Origin: Citrobacter freundii ATCC 8090 = MTCC 1658 = NBRC 12681
Lineage (GTDB): Bacteria > Pseudomonadota > Gammaproteobacteria > Enterobacterales > Enterobacteriaceae
Length of the DNA: 64,000 nucleotides
NCBI RefSeq assembly: GCF_011064845.1
Contig: NZ_CP049015.1
Coordinates: forward strand, 1,674,001-1,738,000
Direction of reading: 5' to 3'
The notes under the pieces are model-generated. The model was not told the DNA's origin and searched no databases. It worked only from the letters and a program-made list of their open reading frames with translations. This document shows, piece after piece, positions 10,413 through 19,518 of the stretch. Each line of letters begins with the position of its first letter. The stretch's first letter is position 1. The position numbers were made by a program, and so were the translations under genes.

Positions 10413-12008
10413 GTGTTAGTTTCCAGCAACGTCACCATGCAGTTCGGCAGTAAGCCGCTGTTTGAAAATATTTCCGTCAAATTTGGCGGCGGCAACCGTT
10501 ACGGCCTGATTGGCGCGAACGGTAGCGGTAAATCCACTTTTATGAAAATTCTCGGCGGCGACCTCGAACCGACGCTGGGTAACGTTTCCCTCGATCCTAA
10601 CGAGCGTATCGGTAAGCTGCGCCAGGATCAATTCGCCTTTGAAGAATTCACCGTGCTTGACACCGTGATCATGGGTCACGCTGAACTGTGGGAAGTGAAG
10701 CAGGAGCGCGATCGCATTTACGCCCTGGCTGAGATGAGCGAAGAAGACGGCTATAAAGTTGCTGATCTCGAAGTTCAGTATGGCGAAATGGACGGCTACT
10801 CTGCGGAAGCGCGTGCGGGTGAACTGCTGCTGGGCGTAGGCATTCCGGTAGAACAGCATTACGGCCCGATGAGCGAAGTCGCGCCCGGCTGGAAGCTGCG
10901 TGTGCTTCTGGCGCAGGCGCTGTTCTCTAACCCGGACATTCTGCTGCTCGACGAACCAACGAACAACCTGGATATCGACACCATTCGCTGGCTGGAGCAG
11001 ACGCTGAACGAGCGTGACAGCACCATGATCATCATTTCGCACGACCGTCACTTCCTGAACATGGTCTGTACACACATGGCGGATCTGGACTATGGCGAAC
11101 TGCGTGTTTATCCGGGTAACTACGACGAATACATGACGGCGGCAACCCAGGCGCGTGAACGTCTGCTGGCCGATAACGCCAAGAAGAAAGCACAGATTGC
11201 CGATCTGCAATCCTTCGTCAGCCGCTTTAGCGCCAACGCGTCTAAATCTCGACAGGCGACCTCTCGTGCGCGTCAGATTGATAAGATCAAGCTCGACGAA
11301 GTGAAAGCGTCCAGCCGTCAGAACCCGTTCATCCGCTTCGAACAGGATAAGAAACTGTTCCGTAACGCGCTGGAAGTGGAAGCGCTGGCGAAAGGTTTTG
11401 ATGAAGGTCCGCTGTTTAAAAACTTCAACCTGCTGCTGGAAGTAGGGGAGAAGGTTGCCATCATTGGTGCCAACGGCGTGGGTAAATCCACCATGCTGAA
11501 AACGTTGGTTGGCGATTTGCAGCCGGACAACGGTACCGTTAAGTGGTCTGAAAACGCCCAGGTGGGTTACTACGCGCAGGATCATGAATACGAGTTTGAA
11601 AACGATCTGACCGTCTTCGAATGGATGAGCCAGTGGAAACAAGAAGGCGATGATGAGCAGGTTGTGCGCAGCTTCCTTGGCCGTCTGCTGTTCAGCCAGG
11701 ACGATATCAAGAAACCTGCAAAAGTGCTCTCCGGTGGTGAAAAAGGACGCATGCTTTTCGGTAAGCTGATGATGCAGAAACCGAATATCCTGGTCATGGA
11801 TGAACCGACCAACCACCTGGATATGGAATCTATCGAGTCGCTGAACATGGCGCTGGAAATGTATCAGGGCACGTTGATCTTTGTTTCTCACGACCGTGAG
11901 TTCGTCAGTTCCCTGGCGACCCGCGTGATTGAGATTACGCCGGAGCGCGTGATCGACTTCACCGGCAACTACGAAGATTACCTGCGTAGTAAAGGTATTG
12001 ACGGTTAA
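10413..12008 (+). CDS. ybiT: ABC-F family ATP-binding protein YbiT
   Basis: YbiT is a cytoplasmic ABC-F protein, a ribosome-associated ATPase without membrane domains, one of four such factors in E. coli. The 531-residue protein has two ABC cassettes: Walker [10 protein letters not shown] near residue 36 and GANGVGKST near 353, with Walker [12 protein letters not shown] near 180 and [11 protein letters not shown] near 461. The arginine/lysine-rich linker ([23 protein letters not shown]) between them is the P-site tRNA interaction motif. Translation begins at GTG 10413, as in E. coli. An ERIC element lies directly downstream. Confidence 0.93.
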   Translation: MLVSSNVTMQFGSKPLFENISVKFGGGNRYGLIGANGSGKSTFMKILGGDLEPTLGNVSLDPNERIGKLRQDQFAFEEFTVLDTVIMGHAELWEVKQERDRIYALAEMSEEDGYKVADLEVQYGEMDGYSAEARAGELLLGVGIPVEQHYGPMSEVAPGWKLRVLLAQALFSNPDILLLDEPTNNLDIDTIRWLEQTLNERDSTMIIISHDRHFLNMVCTHMADLDYGELRVYPGNYDEYMTAATQARERLLADNAKKKAQIADLQSFVSRFSANASKSRQATSRARQIDKIKLDEVKASSRQNPFIRFEQDKKLFRNALEVEALAKGFDEGPLFKNFNLLLEVGEKVAIIGANGVGKSTMLKTLVGDLQPDNGTVKWSENAQVGYYAQDHEYEFENDLTVFEWMSQWKQEGDDEQVVRSFLGRLLFSQDDIKKPAKVLSGGEKGRMLFGKLMMQKPNILVMDEPTNHLDMESIESLNMALEMYQGTLIFVSHDREFVSSLATRVIEITPERVIDFTGNYEDYLRSKGIDG

Positions 12009-12011
12009 TTT

Positions 12012-12135
12012 ACCCGTCGTCTTTCGTGTTACAGGTGTGTTGGCTGCACCTGTTCACCCCGGTCACTTACTTATGTAAGCTCCCGGGGATTTACAGGCTG
12101 GTCGCCTTCCTGTAACGCGAAATACCTAGGGAAAA
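12012..12135. repeat. ERIC (IRU) element
   Basis: The sequence contains ATGTAAGCTCCCGGGGATTTAC and, on the other strand, AAGTAAGTGACCGGGGTGAAC, which are the two conserved arms of the enterobacterial repetitive intergenic consensus. The whole unit runs about 124 bp from the TACCCGTCGTCTTTCG end to the CCTAGGGAAAA end. It starts just after the ybiT stop and ends near the ybiU stop, so it fills the convergent gap. Exact ends are uncertain by a few bases. Confidence 0.9.
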
Positions 12136-12151
12136 TTATGTAAGCTACATA

Positions 12152-13414
12152 TTAAATAATCCCCAGCGCGCGTTTACCGTGGATATTCAAATCCTCCAGC
12201 GTGAAGCGTCCTTCCCAGTTAGTTTCATAATCCTCTCGCGGGAAATCACCCGGCGATGCGCCTTTTTCCAGCGCAGCTTTCACTTTGTGGGCGTAGGCCA
12301 GATTTTTTTCGCACATCGGGGCGGCAGGGATATACATTACGTTACCCCAGCCCTGCTGATTTTCGACAGGCGCGACGGAGTGAATCACATCGCAATGCCA
12401 CCACACAGAGTCTCCGGCGTCCAGTTGTGGGATGCTGGTTAACGCTTCAATCAGCAGCGGATGCCATTGTGCGGAAATAGGCAGGACTCTGCCGGGCGCT
12501 ACGCCGCAAAGCTCATCTTCCGGCACATCGTCAAGCAATGGGCGTAACAGCACATACGCCATCGCTTCAGGAATCGGAACCACGTGCAACAATCCCTGAC
12601 CTGGCAGCATATCGGACAACGCAGTCCAGCCCTGGAAGGTGCGAAATACTGAACATTTGGTGGTGTTATCCACCGTGTACTCTTCTACTTCGGTGCGATG
12701 CGCAGCCTGCCACGGATCGTAATCTGCCAGCTTGCCATTGAAAACATGAGCAAATACCTGCTGATACGCAGGCAGCAGCCAGCGTTCCAGCGCGCCGGAA
12801 TCCGTATGCGCGCCCAGCCCTTTGGAGGTGGTTCCCGGCGGACGGCGGCGTATACGGTCAGGGTAGATAACGCTGACATCCGGGTTAAACCATTGTTTAC
12901 CTTCGCTTGAAAATGTCCAAAGACGATTGAGGAACGACTGCGCATTGGCCATTTCTTCACTTTGGCGGGCCTGCATCTGCGCCTGGGACCAGTAAATGGG
13001 GTAGATTTCAGGTCGCGATGCGCTCAGGGTGCCGAAGAAGTTATCGCCTGGCCCTTTGTAGACGTCATCAAAATGGTTGCGATCCAGGTAATCAAGCATC
13101 GACTGATCCCATGCCAGCGCCTGTTCGCGGGGGAAATGCCCTTTAATGACTGCGCATCCGCGACGCTTAATTTCTTCACGCTGCTCTGCACTCACGCGAC
13201 CCGCTTTGATATCCGCATAGGACAACACAGGCCATACCGGGGAACCTTGCGCTTTGAGAGCGTTGATTTCCGCCACGCGGGTGGCAATGGCATCGCTCAG
13301 CTGATTGAAGATCAACTGAACATCCCCAAGCTGTGCCCGCAGTTGCTGTTTCATCTGACGGATTGCCGCTTTGTGATCGGCGGGCAACGTGTCGCTGGTA
13401 AAAGTAAAAGCCAT
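12152..13414 (-). CDS. ybiU: DUF1479 putative Fe/2-oxoglutarate oxygenase YbiU
   Basis: YbiU belongs to the DUF1479 family, which has the double-stranded beta-helix fold of Fe(II)/2-oxoglutarate dioxygenases. Its substrate is not established. The likely metal ligands are the HxD of GLGAHTDSGALERW near residue 220 and a distal histidine in WWHCDVIHSVAP. I start at ATG 13414, after the ribosome site GAGGTGG, for 420 residues; a GTG two codons earlier lies in that site. An inverted repeat 17 bp upstream (13431-13444) matches ones before ybiV and ybiY, suggesting shared control with the sugar-phosphate genes next door. Confidence 0.85.
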   Translation of the reverse strand: MAFTFTSDTLPADHKAAIRQMKQQLRAQLGDVQLIFNQLSDAIATRVAEINALKAQGSPVWPVLSYADIKAGRVSAEQREEIKRRGCAVIKGHFPREQALAWDQSMLDYLDRNHFDDVYKGPGDNFFGTLSASRPEIYPIYWSQAQMQARQSEEMANAQSFLNRLWTFSSEGKQWFNPDVSVIYPDRIRRRPPGTTSKGLGAHTDSGALERWLLPAYQQVFAHVFNGKLADYDPWQAAHRTEVEEYTVDNTTKCSVFRTFQGWTALSDMLPGQGLLHVVPIPEAMAYVLLRPLLDDVPEDELCGVAPGRVLPISAQWHPLLIEALTSIPQLDAGDSVWWHCDVIHSVAPVENQQGWGNVMYIPAAPMCEKNLAYAHKVKAALEKGASPGDFPREDYETNWEGRFTLEDLNIHGKRALGII

Positions 13415-13430
13415 AACCACCTCGCATTAA

Positions 13431-13444
13431 CTTTCATTCGAAAC
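13431..13444. promoter_or_regulatory. Putative shared operator, copy 1 (ybiU)
   Basis: CTTTCATTCGAAAC is the reverse complement of the motif at 17924-17937 with one mismatch. It is 17 bp before the ybiU start. The regulator is unknown; the form CTTTC-N4-GAAAG resembles operators of DeoR-type repressors, which is only a guess. Confidence 0.55.
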
Positions 13445-13567
13445 TAAATTTGATTGCAAGTGACAATATAAGTTAAAAATTGGTTAATGCAAGTTTAAAA
13501 ACCTGCTGGTGTGAGCAAAATAGAAAAAGAGTGAAAACCGGGATGAGGGATACCCCGGTTGGCAGGA

Positions 13568-14383
13568 TCAGACGTTAAAAGGTGAAGTGTTATCCAGCAC
13601 TGCCTGAATTACGTTCAGCGCGCCTTGATGGTTATTGTCATCGGTCTGATAGCGGGCAATCGCTTTGATGCTCTCTGCCGCATTGGCCATGGCGAAAGAG
13701 TAGTGCGCCATCTTCAGCATTTCCGCGTCATTGCCACTGTCGCCAATGGCGACCACGTTTTGCGGTGACAGGTTCCAGCGTTTTAGCAGACGGCTGATCC
13801 CGTTGGCTTTATGTAAGCCTGGAATGATCAGGTCGATAAACCCAAAGCCGCTGGTGACGGGCTTCATAATGCCGTCGAGAGCAGAATGAAGGTGATCGAT
13901 AACCAGCGGGATCTGTTGGTCCGGTAAATTCAGCGAGAACTTGAACAGCACATCGTCGATATCCTGATAATCCTTGACGGGTTTCAGGCGGTGGTAGTGT
14001 TTTGACATCAAACCGACAAAGGACTCTGGGGCATTTTCGCTCACGTAGGCGCTTTGCAGTCCACAGGCCACAAAGTTGAGTTGCTTATCTTTGAGCAGTT
14101 CGCCAATGACAATGCGTGATTCGTGGCGCGTAAGCTCGCCGTGAAACAGCTGTTTGCCATGTTCAAACACCAGCGCCCCGTTCTCGGCGACAAAAGAGAT
14201 CTCATCTTTGAGCTGCGGGAAAAAGGAGATCAACTGGTAATACTGGTTGCCGCTTGCCACGACAAATTCAATATCTCGTTTCTTCAGTTCCTGATACTGC
14301 GCCATAAAGCGTGCACGATCGTATTGCTTGGCGTCGTCGAGAAAAGTTCCGTCCATGTCGGTGACGATAACTTTGATGGTCAT
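13568..14383 (-). CDS. ybiV: HAD-family sugar phosphatase YbiV (SupH)
   Basis: YbiV is a Cof-type HAD phosphatase. E. coli YbiV dephosphorylates sugar phosphates such as fructose 1-phosphate, ribose 5-phosphate and glucose 6-phosphate. The 271-residue protein carries the nucleophile motif DMDGTFLDD with Asp9 and Asp11, the lysine-containing middle region, and [10 protein letters not shown] near residue 215 for Mg binding. Upstream lie a CRP-like site and the inverted repeat also found before ybiU and ybiY. A paralogue of identical length, ybjI, lies about 23 kb away in the same window. Confidence 0.93.
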   Translation of the reverse strand: MTIKVIVTDMDGTFLDDAKQYDRARFMAQYQELKKRDIEFVVASGNQYYQLISFFPQLKDEISFVAENGALVFEHGKQLFHGELTRHESRIVIGELLKDKQLNFVACGLQSAYVSENAPESFVGLMSKHYHRLKPVKDYQDIDDVLFKFSLNLPDQQIPLVIDHLHSALDGIMKPVTSGFGFIDLIIPGLHKANGISRLLKRWNLSPQNVVAIGDSGNDAEMLKMAHYSFAMANAAESIKAIARYQTDDNNHQGALNVIQAVLDNTSPFNV

Positions 14384-14429
14384 ATATGCTCCTGGCTCAT
14401 AACTGCGACCAGAAACATTTTAATAACAA

Positions 14430-14445
14430 TGTGAGCTAAAGCACA
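14430..14445. promoter_or_regulatory. Candidate CRP site upstream of ybiV
   Basis: TGTGA-GCTAAA-GCACA matches the CRP consensus TGTGA-N6-TCACA at nine of ten conserved positions, about 50 bp before the ybiV start. This suggests catabolite control. Confidence 0.6.
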
Positions 14446-14452
14446 AATTTAA

Positions 14453-14465
14453 TTTCGAATGAAAG
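14453..14465. promoter_or_regulatory. Putative shared operator, copy 2 (ybiV)
   Basis: TTTCGAATGAAAG is identical to 13 of the 14 bases of the ybiY copy at 17924-17937. It sits 70 bp before the ybiV start, next to the candidate CRP site. Confidence 0.6.
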
Positions 14466-14471
14466 TAAAAC

Positions 14472-14545
14472 GCCAGGTGGCAACTTCGCCTTACCTGGCT
14501 AAAGGGGAGTATGTAAGCCCGGTAAGCGTAGCGCCACCGGGCGGG
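14472..14545. repeat. ybiW downstream hairpin and REP unit
   Basis: A REP-type hairpin GCCCGGTAAGCG...CGCCACCGGGC (about 14517-14543) lies just past the ybiW stop. Beyond it is a second stem, GCCAGGT with ACCTGGC (14472-14499), followed on the minus strand by GTTTTACTTT. Together they probably end the ybiYW transcript. Confidence 0.65.
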
Positions 14546-14549
14546 AGGG

Positions 14550-16982
14550 TTACAGCATATGTTCAGTGCGCGCGATGATATCGTCCTGTGCATCCGGAGA
14601 CAGTGCGGTGAAGAAGGCGGAATAACCCGCTACACGCACCACCAGATCACGGTACTGATCCGGGTGTTTTTTGGCTTCCAGCAGCGTTTCACGAGAAACG
14701 ATGTTGTACTGAATATGCCAACCTTTGTGCTCTTCAAAGAAGGTACGCAGCAGAATCATCAGCTTTTGTTTGTCAGACTCATTTTCCAGCGTGGCCGGGT
14801 TCAGCTTCTGATTTAACAGCACGCCACCGAGAATCGAACCGGTCGGCAGTTTACCCACCGAGCCAATTACCGCAGTTGGGCCGAGATGGTCCGTACCGGA
14901 AGCCGGGCTTGCGCCTTCTGCCAGTGGAGTGTGTGCTTTACGGCCATCCGGCGTTGCCATCGTTGCCGCGCCAAACGGCACGTTTGCAGAAATAGACGAG
15001 GTCCCGGCGTAGTAATTGCCGCCAACCGGACCACGCCCGTAACGCGGATTATGATACTGTTTCAGTGCATCGATATAAGTCTGATAAGCGCGGGCCAGCA
15101 GCGTATCAACGCTATCGTCATCGTTGCCGTATTTTGGTGCGCCGTTGATTAGCCGTTGGCGTAACTGCTCATGGGTCAGACCGTCAAAATCATCGGCCAG
15201 CGCGGCGGCCAGTTGTTGTTGACCGATAGCGCCCTGTTCAAAGACCAGTTTCTTCACTGCTGCCAGGCTGTTGCCGAGGTTGGCGATACCCACCTGCAAA
15301 CCTGATACCCAGTCATATTTCGCGCCGCCTTGCTTAATGCTTTTCGCGCGTTCGATACAGTCGTCTACCAGCGCGGAGCACAGAATATCGTGTACGTTCT
15401 CTTCCAGCATGGTGTCAACGACATACTCGATTTCAATGGATTTACGCGTGTAGTAGCGAATCTGTGTATCCCAGGCATCCATCACTTCATCGAAATTGTT
15501 GAAGTTGCCAGCTGAGAGCGCTTTTTCCTGCGGCAGGAAGACTTTGCCGCTGGTGGCATCGCGTCCGCCTTCCAGCGCCGCCAGCATCACGCGGGCAAAG
15601 TTAATAAAGCTCATGCCGGTGCAGCGGTAGCCCCATTTGCCGCCAACGGCGGTTTCGATGCAACCAATAGCTGCATAGTCATAGGCGTCTTGCGGTTCAA
15701 TGCCCAGCTTAATGAATTCCGGAATGACGATTTCATCGTTGTTAAAGGCTGGCATCCCGAAGCCGCAGCGGATCACCTGCACGCAGGCATCAAGGAAGTC
15801 ATTACTCATCCCCGCGTGATAACGCACGCTCAGGTTCGGCTGAGTAGAACGCAGGCGGCCACATGATTCCAGAATGGCGTAGGAGAGCGGGTTGACGGCA
15901 TCCATCGCCTGACCGCTAACCAGGTTCTGGCCACCTATGGTTACGTTCTGATACAGCGGGCTGCCCGCTGAGGCTTTCGAATGGGAGCCAGAACGGATTT
16001 TGTTCACTTCCAGCAGTTTCAGCCAGCAGCTGTGCAACAGCTCAATGGCGTGCTCACGATCGAGGCTCTGATTCAGTTCTACGTCGCGACGGTAGAACGG
16101 GTAGAGGTACTGATCCATACGGCCAAACGACACTGAGTGACCGTTAGATTCAATTTGCAGAATCAACTGGATGAAATAGCACAACTGCAACGCCTGCCAG
16201 AATGTTTTTGGTGGCTCATGGGCAATCACATCACAGTTTTCCGCCATGGTCAGCAGTTCATCGCGACGGCTGGTGCGCGTTTCTGTGGACGCCATTTTAC
16301 GCGCCAGCGCGGCAAAGCGCTCAATGTGCAGGCTGACGGCCTCCAGCACGATATCAATCGCTTTCAGGAACTGCTCGCCGTGGAGATCGTCCAGACACGT
16401 CAGATTGATGCGGGAGCGACGTTCATCGACCTTGTGGCGCAGGCCGTCGAGACCTTTTTCCAGTAGTAGCGGGAAGTTCACCGCCAGGTGTGCGTCGCCG
16501 GAGGTCATATTACCTTCGGCTTTGATAATGCCGGTTTCCAGCAGCCCTTTCTGCTCGTCAGTGAACATCCCGTAGCAGCGATCCTGCACGGTCTGACCAC
16601 GCCACCACGGACACACCTCGTGTAAGACGCGTTTATTCTCTTCGCTTACCGCAAAGCCTGCGCCCGGTCTGTCGGCGAGGTCGTCGATCTCTTTTTCAAT
16701 CCAGGAGACGGTGTATTCCGGGAAGATCGGCGCGGCGCGCACTTCGCTTGCCTGGTTACCGATAATCAGTTCGTCATGCTTGATCCAGATGGTGCGTTCC
16801 GCCAGATGATGGGCCAGCGCCAGCGCGCGGCGTACCGGGATCGGCTTATCCAGGTGTTGCTGATACATCTCGGTATAGTGCTGGGCGCGCTCGGTACAAA
16901 CCGGCGGTTTCACGATGTGGATCAGGGCTGTTTTATGCGCTTTGATACGATCGCTGAGTGTGTCCAGTTTCAGAGTGGTCAT
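14550..16982 (-). CDS. ybiW: Glycyl radical enzyme YbiW
   Basis: YbiW is an oxygen-sensitive glycyl radical enzyme. The 810-residue protein has the radical site RVAGYSAFF with Gly786 near the C-terminus and the active-site motif GCIE with Cys441 and Glu443. The Cys-x-Glu pattern marks the dehydratase-like branch rather than pyruvate formate-lyase. To my recollection E. coli YbiW has been reported to open 1,5-anhydroglucitol 6-phosphate to 1-deoxyfructose 6-phosphate, which FsaA then cleaves; fsaA is indeed the divergent neighbour here. It is activated by the adjacent YbiY, five bases upstream in the same operon. Confidence 0.93.
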   Translation of the reverse strand: MTTLKLDTLSDRIKAHKTALIHIVKPPVCTERAQHYTEMYQQHLDKPIPVRRALALAHHLAERTIWIKHDELIIGNQASEVRAAPIFPEYTVSWIEKEIDDLADRPGAGFAVSEENKRVLHEVCPWWRGQTVQDRCYGMFTDEQKGLLETGIIKAEGNMTSGDAHLAVNFPLLLEKGLDGLRHKVDERRSRINLTCLDDLHGEQFLKAIDIVLEAVSLHIERFAALARKMASTETRTSRRDELLTMAENCDVIAHEPPKTFWQALQLCYFIQLILQIESNGHSVSFGRMDQYLYPFYRRDVELNQSLDREHAIELLHSCWLKLLEVNKIRSGSHSKASAGSPLYQNVTIGGQNLVSGQAMDAVNPLSYAILESCGRLRSTQPNLSVRYHAGMSNDFLDACVQVIRCGFGMPAFNNDEIVIPEFIKLGIEPQDAYDYAAIGCIETAVGGKWGYRCTGMSFINFARVMLAALEGGRDATSGKVFLPQEKALSAGNFNNFDEVMDAWDTQIRYYTRKSIEIEYVVDTMLEENVHDILCSALVDDCIERAKSIKQGGAKYDWVSGLQVGIANLGNSLAAVKKLVFEQGAIGQQQLAAALADDFDGLTHEQLRQRLINGAPKYGNDDDSVDTLLARAYQTYIDALKQYHNPRYGRGPVGGNYYAGTSSISANVPFGAATMATPDGRKAHTPLAEGASPASGTDHLGPTAVIGSVGKLPTGSILGGVLLNQKLNPATLENESDKQKLMILLRTFFEEHKGWHIQYNIVSRETLLEAKKHPDQYRDLVVRVAGYSAFFTALSPDAQDDIIARTEHML

Positions 16983-16987
16983 GGCGA

Positions 16988-17887
16988 TTATCCTCGTAGG
17001 GTCGCGGTTAAACCTTTAAGGCTGGCATACTGCTGGGCAAATTCGAGCAGTGCAGGCGCATCAAGCGGTTTATCCGGTGCGTTGTAGGGTTGACTGAGTA
17101 AGTGGTATTTGTTGATACCAAGGGTGTGGTAGGGCAAAAAATGAATCTCCCCGACGTGAAGCTCGTCGGCAGCAAAATCGGTAATAGCCTGGATGGCGGC
17201 TTCGTCAGCGTTGAATCCCTGAATCAGCGGTACGCGGATAATCATTTTTTTACCAGCTGCGGCCAGTTTTTTTAGATTTTCCAGCACACGAGAGGCGCAG
17301 CCATCGGTCCACTGTTTAAACGGCGCATCCGCCACGTGTTTTAGATCGGCCAGAAACAGATCGACGTCAGATAATGATGGTTCAATATACTTCCACGGGA
17401 CATGCAGGCAGGTTTCCACTGCGGTATGAATGCCGGCGTCGTGGCTGGCTTTGAGCAAAGAAGCCGCCAGCTCTGGCTGCATAAACGGTTCCCCACCGGA
17501 CAGGGTGAGTCCCCCTCCGCTGCGATCGTAAAACGGTTTATCACGCAATACGGTCGCCATGATTTCGTCCACGCTTTTTATCTCTCCACAGACGGTTAGC
17601 GCCTGCGTTGGACAGCAGTGGGTCAGCGCTGCGAGAACGTCATCGGTCAGTTTTTCGCGATGAATCAGCAAACCGCTTAGTGCCCGCTCAATTACTTCGG
17701 GTGCTGCCTGAGCACAAAGATCGCAACCATCAAGGCACAGGCGTGCGTCATAGAGCAGATCCTGCGTACGGGCGCGACTTTCCGGATTCTGGCACCACCG
17801 ACAGCCCAGGGAGCATCCCTTAAGGAACACCACAGTACGGATCCCGGGACCATCATGCGTGGAATAGCGCTGGATATTGAAAATCAT
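16988..17887 (-). CDS. ybiY: Glycyl radical enzyme activase YbiY
   Basis: YbiY is a radical SAM activase that installs the glycyl radical on YbiW. The 299-residue protein has the radical SAM CxxxCxxC motif with Cys25, Cys29 and Cys32 (GCSLGCRWC), a ferredoxin-like cysteine-rich insert ([10 protein letters not shown] and [11 protein letters not shown]) for extra iron-sulfur clusters, and the SAM-binding GGEP motif near residue 129. It is the first gene of ybiY-ybiW. Its promoter region carries two copies of a CTTTC-N3/4-(G)AAAG inverted repeat and is shared with divergent fsaA. Confidence 0.93.
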   Translation of the reverse strand: MIFNIQRYSTHDGPGIRTVVFLKGCSLGCRWCQNPESRARTQDLLYDARLCLDGCDLCAQAAPEVIERALSGLLIHREKLTDDVLAALTHCCPTQALTVCGEIKSVDEIMATVLRDKPFYDRSGGGLTLSGGEPFMQPELAASLLKASHDAGIHTAVETCLHVPWKYIEPSLSDVDLFLADLKHVADAPFKQWTDGCASRVLENLKKLAAAGKKMIIRVPLIQGFNADEAAIQAITDFAADELHVGEIHFLPYHTLGINKYHLLSQPYNAPDKPLDAPALLEFAQQYASLKGLTATLRG

Positions 17888-17901
17888 AAGCGACCTCTTT
17901 T

Positions 17902-17937
17902 CTTTCGTATAAAGATTAAATTACTTTCGAATGAAAG
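17902..17937. promoter_or_regulatory. Putative shared operator, tandem copies 3a and 3b (ybiY/fsaA)
   Basis: CTTTCGTATAAAG (17902-17914) and CTTTCGAATGAAAG (17924-17937) lie 22 bp apart, centre to centre, between ybiY and fsaA. The second is an inverted repeat CTTTC-GAAT-GAAAG, and near-exact copies stand before ybiU and ybiV. Confidence 0.6.
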
Positions 17938-18019
17938 TTATATTGACGTGCGTCAACTAACCGTGAGGTTTCGCCGTGTTACCTTTTATTCATGCTAATT
18001 ATTCGTTTGAGGAAAGGTT

Positions 18020-18682
18020 ATGGAACTCTATTTAGATACGTCTGATGTTGATGCGGTAAAAGCTCTGGCGCGCATTTTCCCGCTGGCAGGGGTGACCACT
18101 AACCCGAGCATTGTGGCGGCGGGGAACCAGACGCTGGAAGTACTACTGCCGCAACTGCAGGAAGCGATGGGAGGACAAGGCCGTCTGTTTGCTCAGGTGA
18201 TGGCGACCACTGCCGAAGGGATGGTTAGCGATGCGCGTAAGCTGCGGGCAATCATTGCTGATATCGTGGTCAAAGTGCCGGTAACAGCAGAAGGTCTGGC
18301 GGCTATAAAATTGCTGAAAGAAGAAGGGATCCCGACGTTGGGTACTGCGGTATACGGTGCAGCTCAAGGGTTATTGGCTGCACTGGCAGGTGCGGAATAT
18401 GTTGCGCCATACGTTAACCGCGTGGATGCACAAGGAGGGGATGGCATTCAGACGGTGACCGACCTGCAGACGTTACTGAAAATGCATGCCCCGCACGCCA
18501 AAGTACTGGCAGCCAGTTTTAAAACGCCGCGTCAGGCGCTGGATTGCCTGCTGGCAGGCTGCGAGTCCATCACGCTACCGCTGGACGTTGCTCAGCAGAT
18601 GATTAGCTCTCCGGCAGTTGATGCTGCCGTCGCGAAGTTTGAGCACGACTGGCAGAGCGCATTCGGTCGCACGTCGATCTGA
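18020..18682 (+). CDS. fsaA: Fructose-6-phosphate aldolase FsaA
   Basis: FsaA is a class I aldolase of the transaldolase family that splits fructose 6-phosphate to dihydroxyacetone and glyceraldehyde 3-phosphate, and also acts on 1-deoxy sugar phosphates. The 220-residue protein has the Schiff-base Lys85 in [10 protein letters not shown] and the phosphate-binding region near [11 protein letters not shown]. It is transcribed divergently from ybiYW. This neighbourhood fits cleavage of the YbiW product into glyceraldehyde 3-phosphate and hydroxyacetone. A Rho-independent terminator follows. Confidence 0.95.
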   Translation: MELYLDTSDVDAVKALARIFPLAGVTTNPSIVAAGNQTLEVLLPQLQEAMGGQGRLFAQVMATTAEGMVSDARKLRAIIADIVVKVPVTAEGLAAIKLLKEEGIPTLGTAVYGAAQGLLAALAGAEYVAPYVNRVDAQGGDGIQTVTDLQTLLKMHAPHAKVLAASFKTPRQALDCLLAGCESITLPLDVAQQMISSPAVDAAVAKFEHDWQSAFGRTSI

Positions 18683-18688
18683 TGCTGT

Positions 18689-18736
18689 TGCCGGGTGGCG
18701 CTAACGCTTGCCCGGCCTACGTTCGAGCCGTTGTAG
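18689..18736. repeat. REP unit after fsaA
   Basis: TTGCCGGGTGGCGCTAACGCTTGCCCGGCCTACG is a REP palindrome directly after fsaA and pairs in opposite orientation with the following terminator hairpin, forming a BIME-like block. Confidence 0.7.
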
Positions 18737-18770
18737 GTCGGGTAAGGCGAAGCCGCCACCCGACTTTTTT
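18737..18770 (+). terminator. Terminator of fsaA
   Basis: GTCGGGT...ACCCGAC with an inner GGC/GCC stem is followed by six T. The T run touches the stop codon of the convergent moeB gene. Confidence 0.8.
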
Positions 18771-19518
18771 ACCGACTACAAACCTCGCACCCCGGATTAC
18801 GCATCAGCTTCATTTCGCGAAACTGGCAGGTCATGGCATCGTACATGACGATTTTTCCGGATGCCGGTTTACCGTAGTTTGCCAGCAGCTTAATGGCTTC
18901 CATCGCCTGTAACGAGCCGATCACGCCGATTAGCGGGGCCATCACTCCGGCTTCTACGCAGGTCAGGGCGTTTTCACCGAACAAACGGCTCAGGCAACGG
19001 TAGCAGGGCTCGCCTTCCTGATACGTAAAGACGGTAATTTGCCCTTCCATGCGAATTGCTGCACCGGAAACCAGCGGAACTCTGGCGGCAAAGCATCCGG
19101 CATTCAGCTGATTGCGGATGCTGACGTTATCCGTACAGTCCAGCACCAAATCGTGTTCGGCAATAAGCGCGTGAATCTCGCTATCGTCCAGCAGCGCATT
19201 CAACGGCGTAATGGCGATATAAGGGTTAATCCGCGTTAGCGCGTCACGAGCGGATATCACTTTTGGTTGCCCTACGGTTGCATCGCTGTGCAGCGTCTGG
19301 CGTTGGAGGTTCGACACGGAGACCGTGTCAAAGTCGAGCAGGGTTAAATGCCCGACGCCAGCACCAGCAAGGTACTGGGTTGCAGCACATCCCAGCCCCC
19401 CCAGACCAACGACCAGTACCCGCGCATCTTTGAGCGCTTCCTGACCTTCGAAATCGAAGCCGCGCAGAATGATTTGCCGGTTATAGCGCATCATCTCCTG
19501 GTCGCTGAGTTCTGCCAT
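18769..19518 (-). CDS. moeB: Molybdopterin-synthase adenylyltransferase MoeB
   Basis: MoeB adenylates the C-terminal glycine of MoaD so that it can be thiocarboxylated for molybdopterin synthesis. The 249-residue protein is a ubiquitin-E1-like enzyme with the nucleotide-binding GLGGLGCAATQYLAGAGVG near residue 38, the RQ pair in SNLQRQTLH, the aspartate of VLDCTDN, and a zinc site formed by CYRC (about residue 172) and a C-terminal CEVC. The start codon overlaps the moeA stop by one base (TAATG), so moeA-moeB is a coupled operon. Confidence 0.95.
   Translation of the reverse strand: MAELSDQEMMRYNRQIILRGFDFEGQEALKDARVLVVGLGGLGCAATQYLAGAGVGHLTLLDFDTVSVSNLQRQTLHSDATVGQPKVISARDALTRINPYIAITPLNALLDDSEIHALIAEHDLVLDCTDNVSIRNQLNAGCFAARVPLVSGAAIRMEGQITVFTYQEGEPCYRCLSRLFGENALTCVEAGVMAPLIGVIGSLQAMEAIKLLANYGKPASGKIVMYDAMTCQFREMKLMRNPGCEVCSR

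Noticed and set aside
10416..11891. 491-codon frame antisense to ybiT
   Set aside because: It lies wholly inside a conserved ABC-F gene on the other strand; long antisense frames are common in codon-biased genes. Its product has no recognisable domain.
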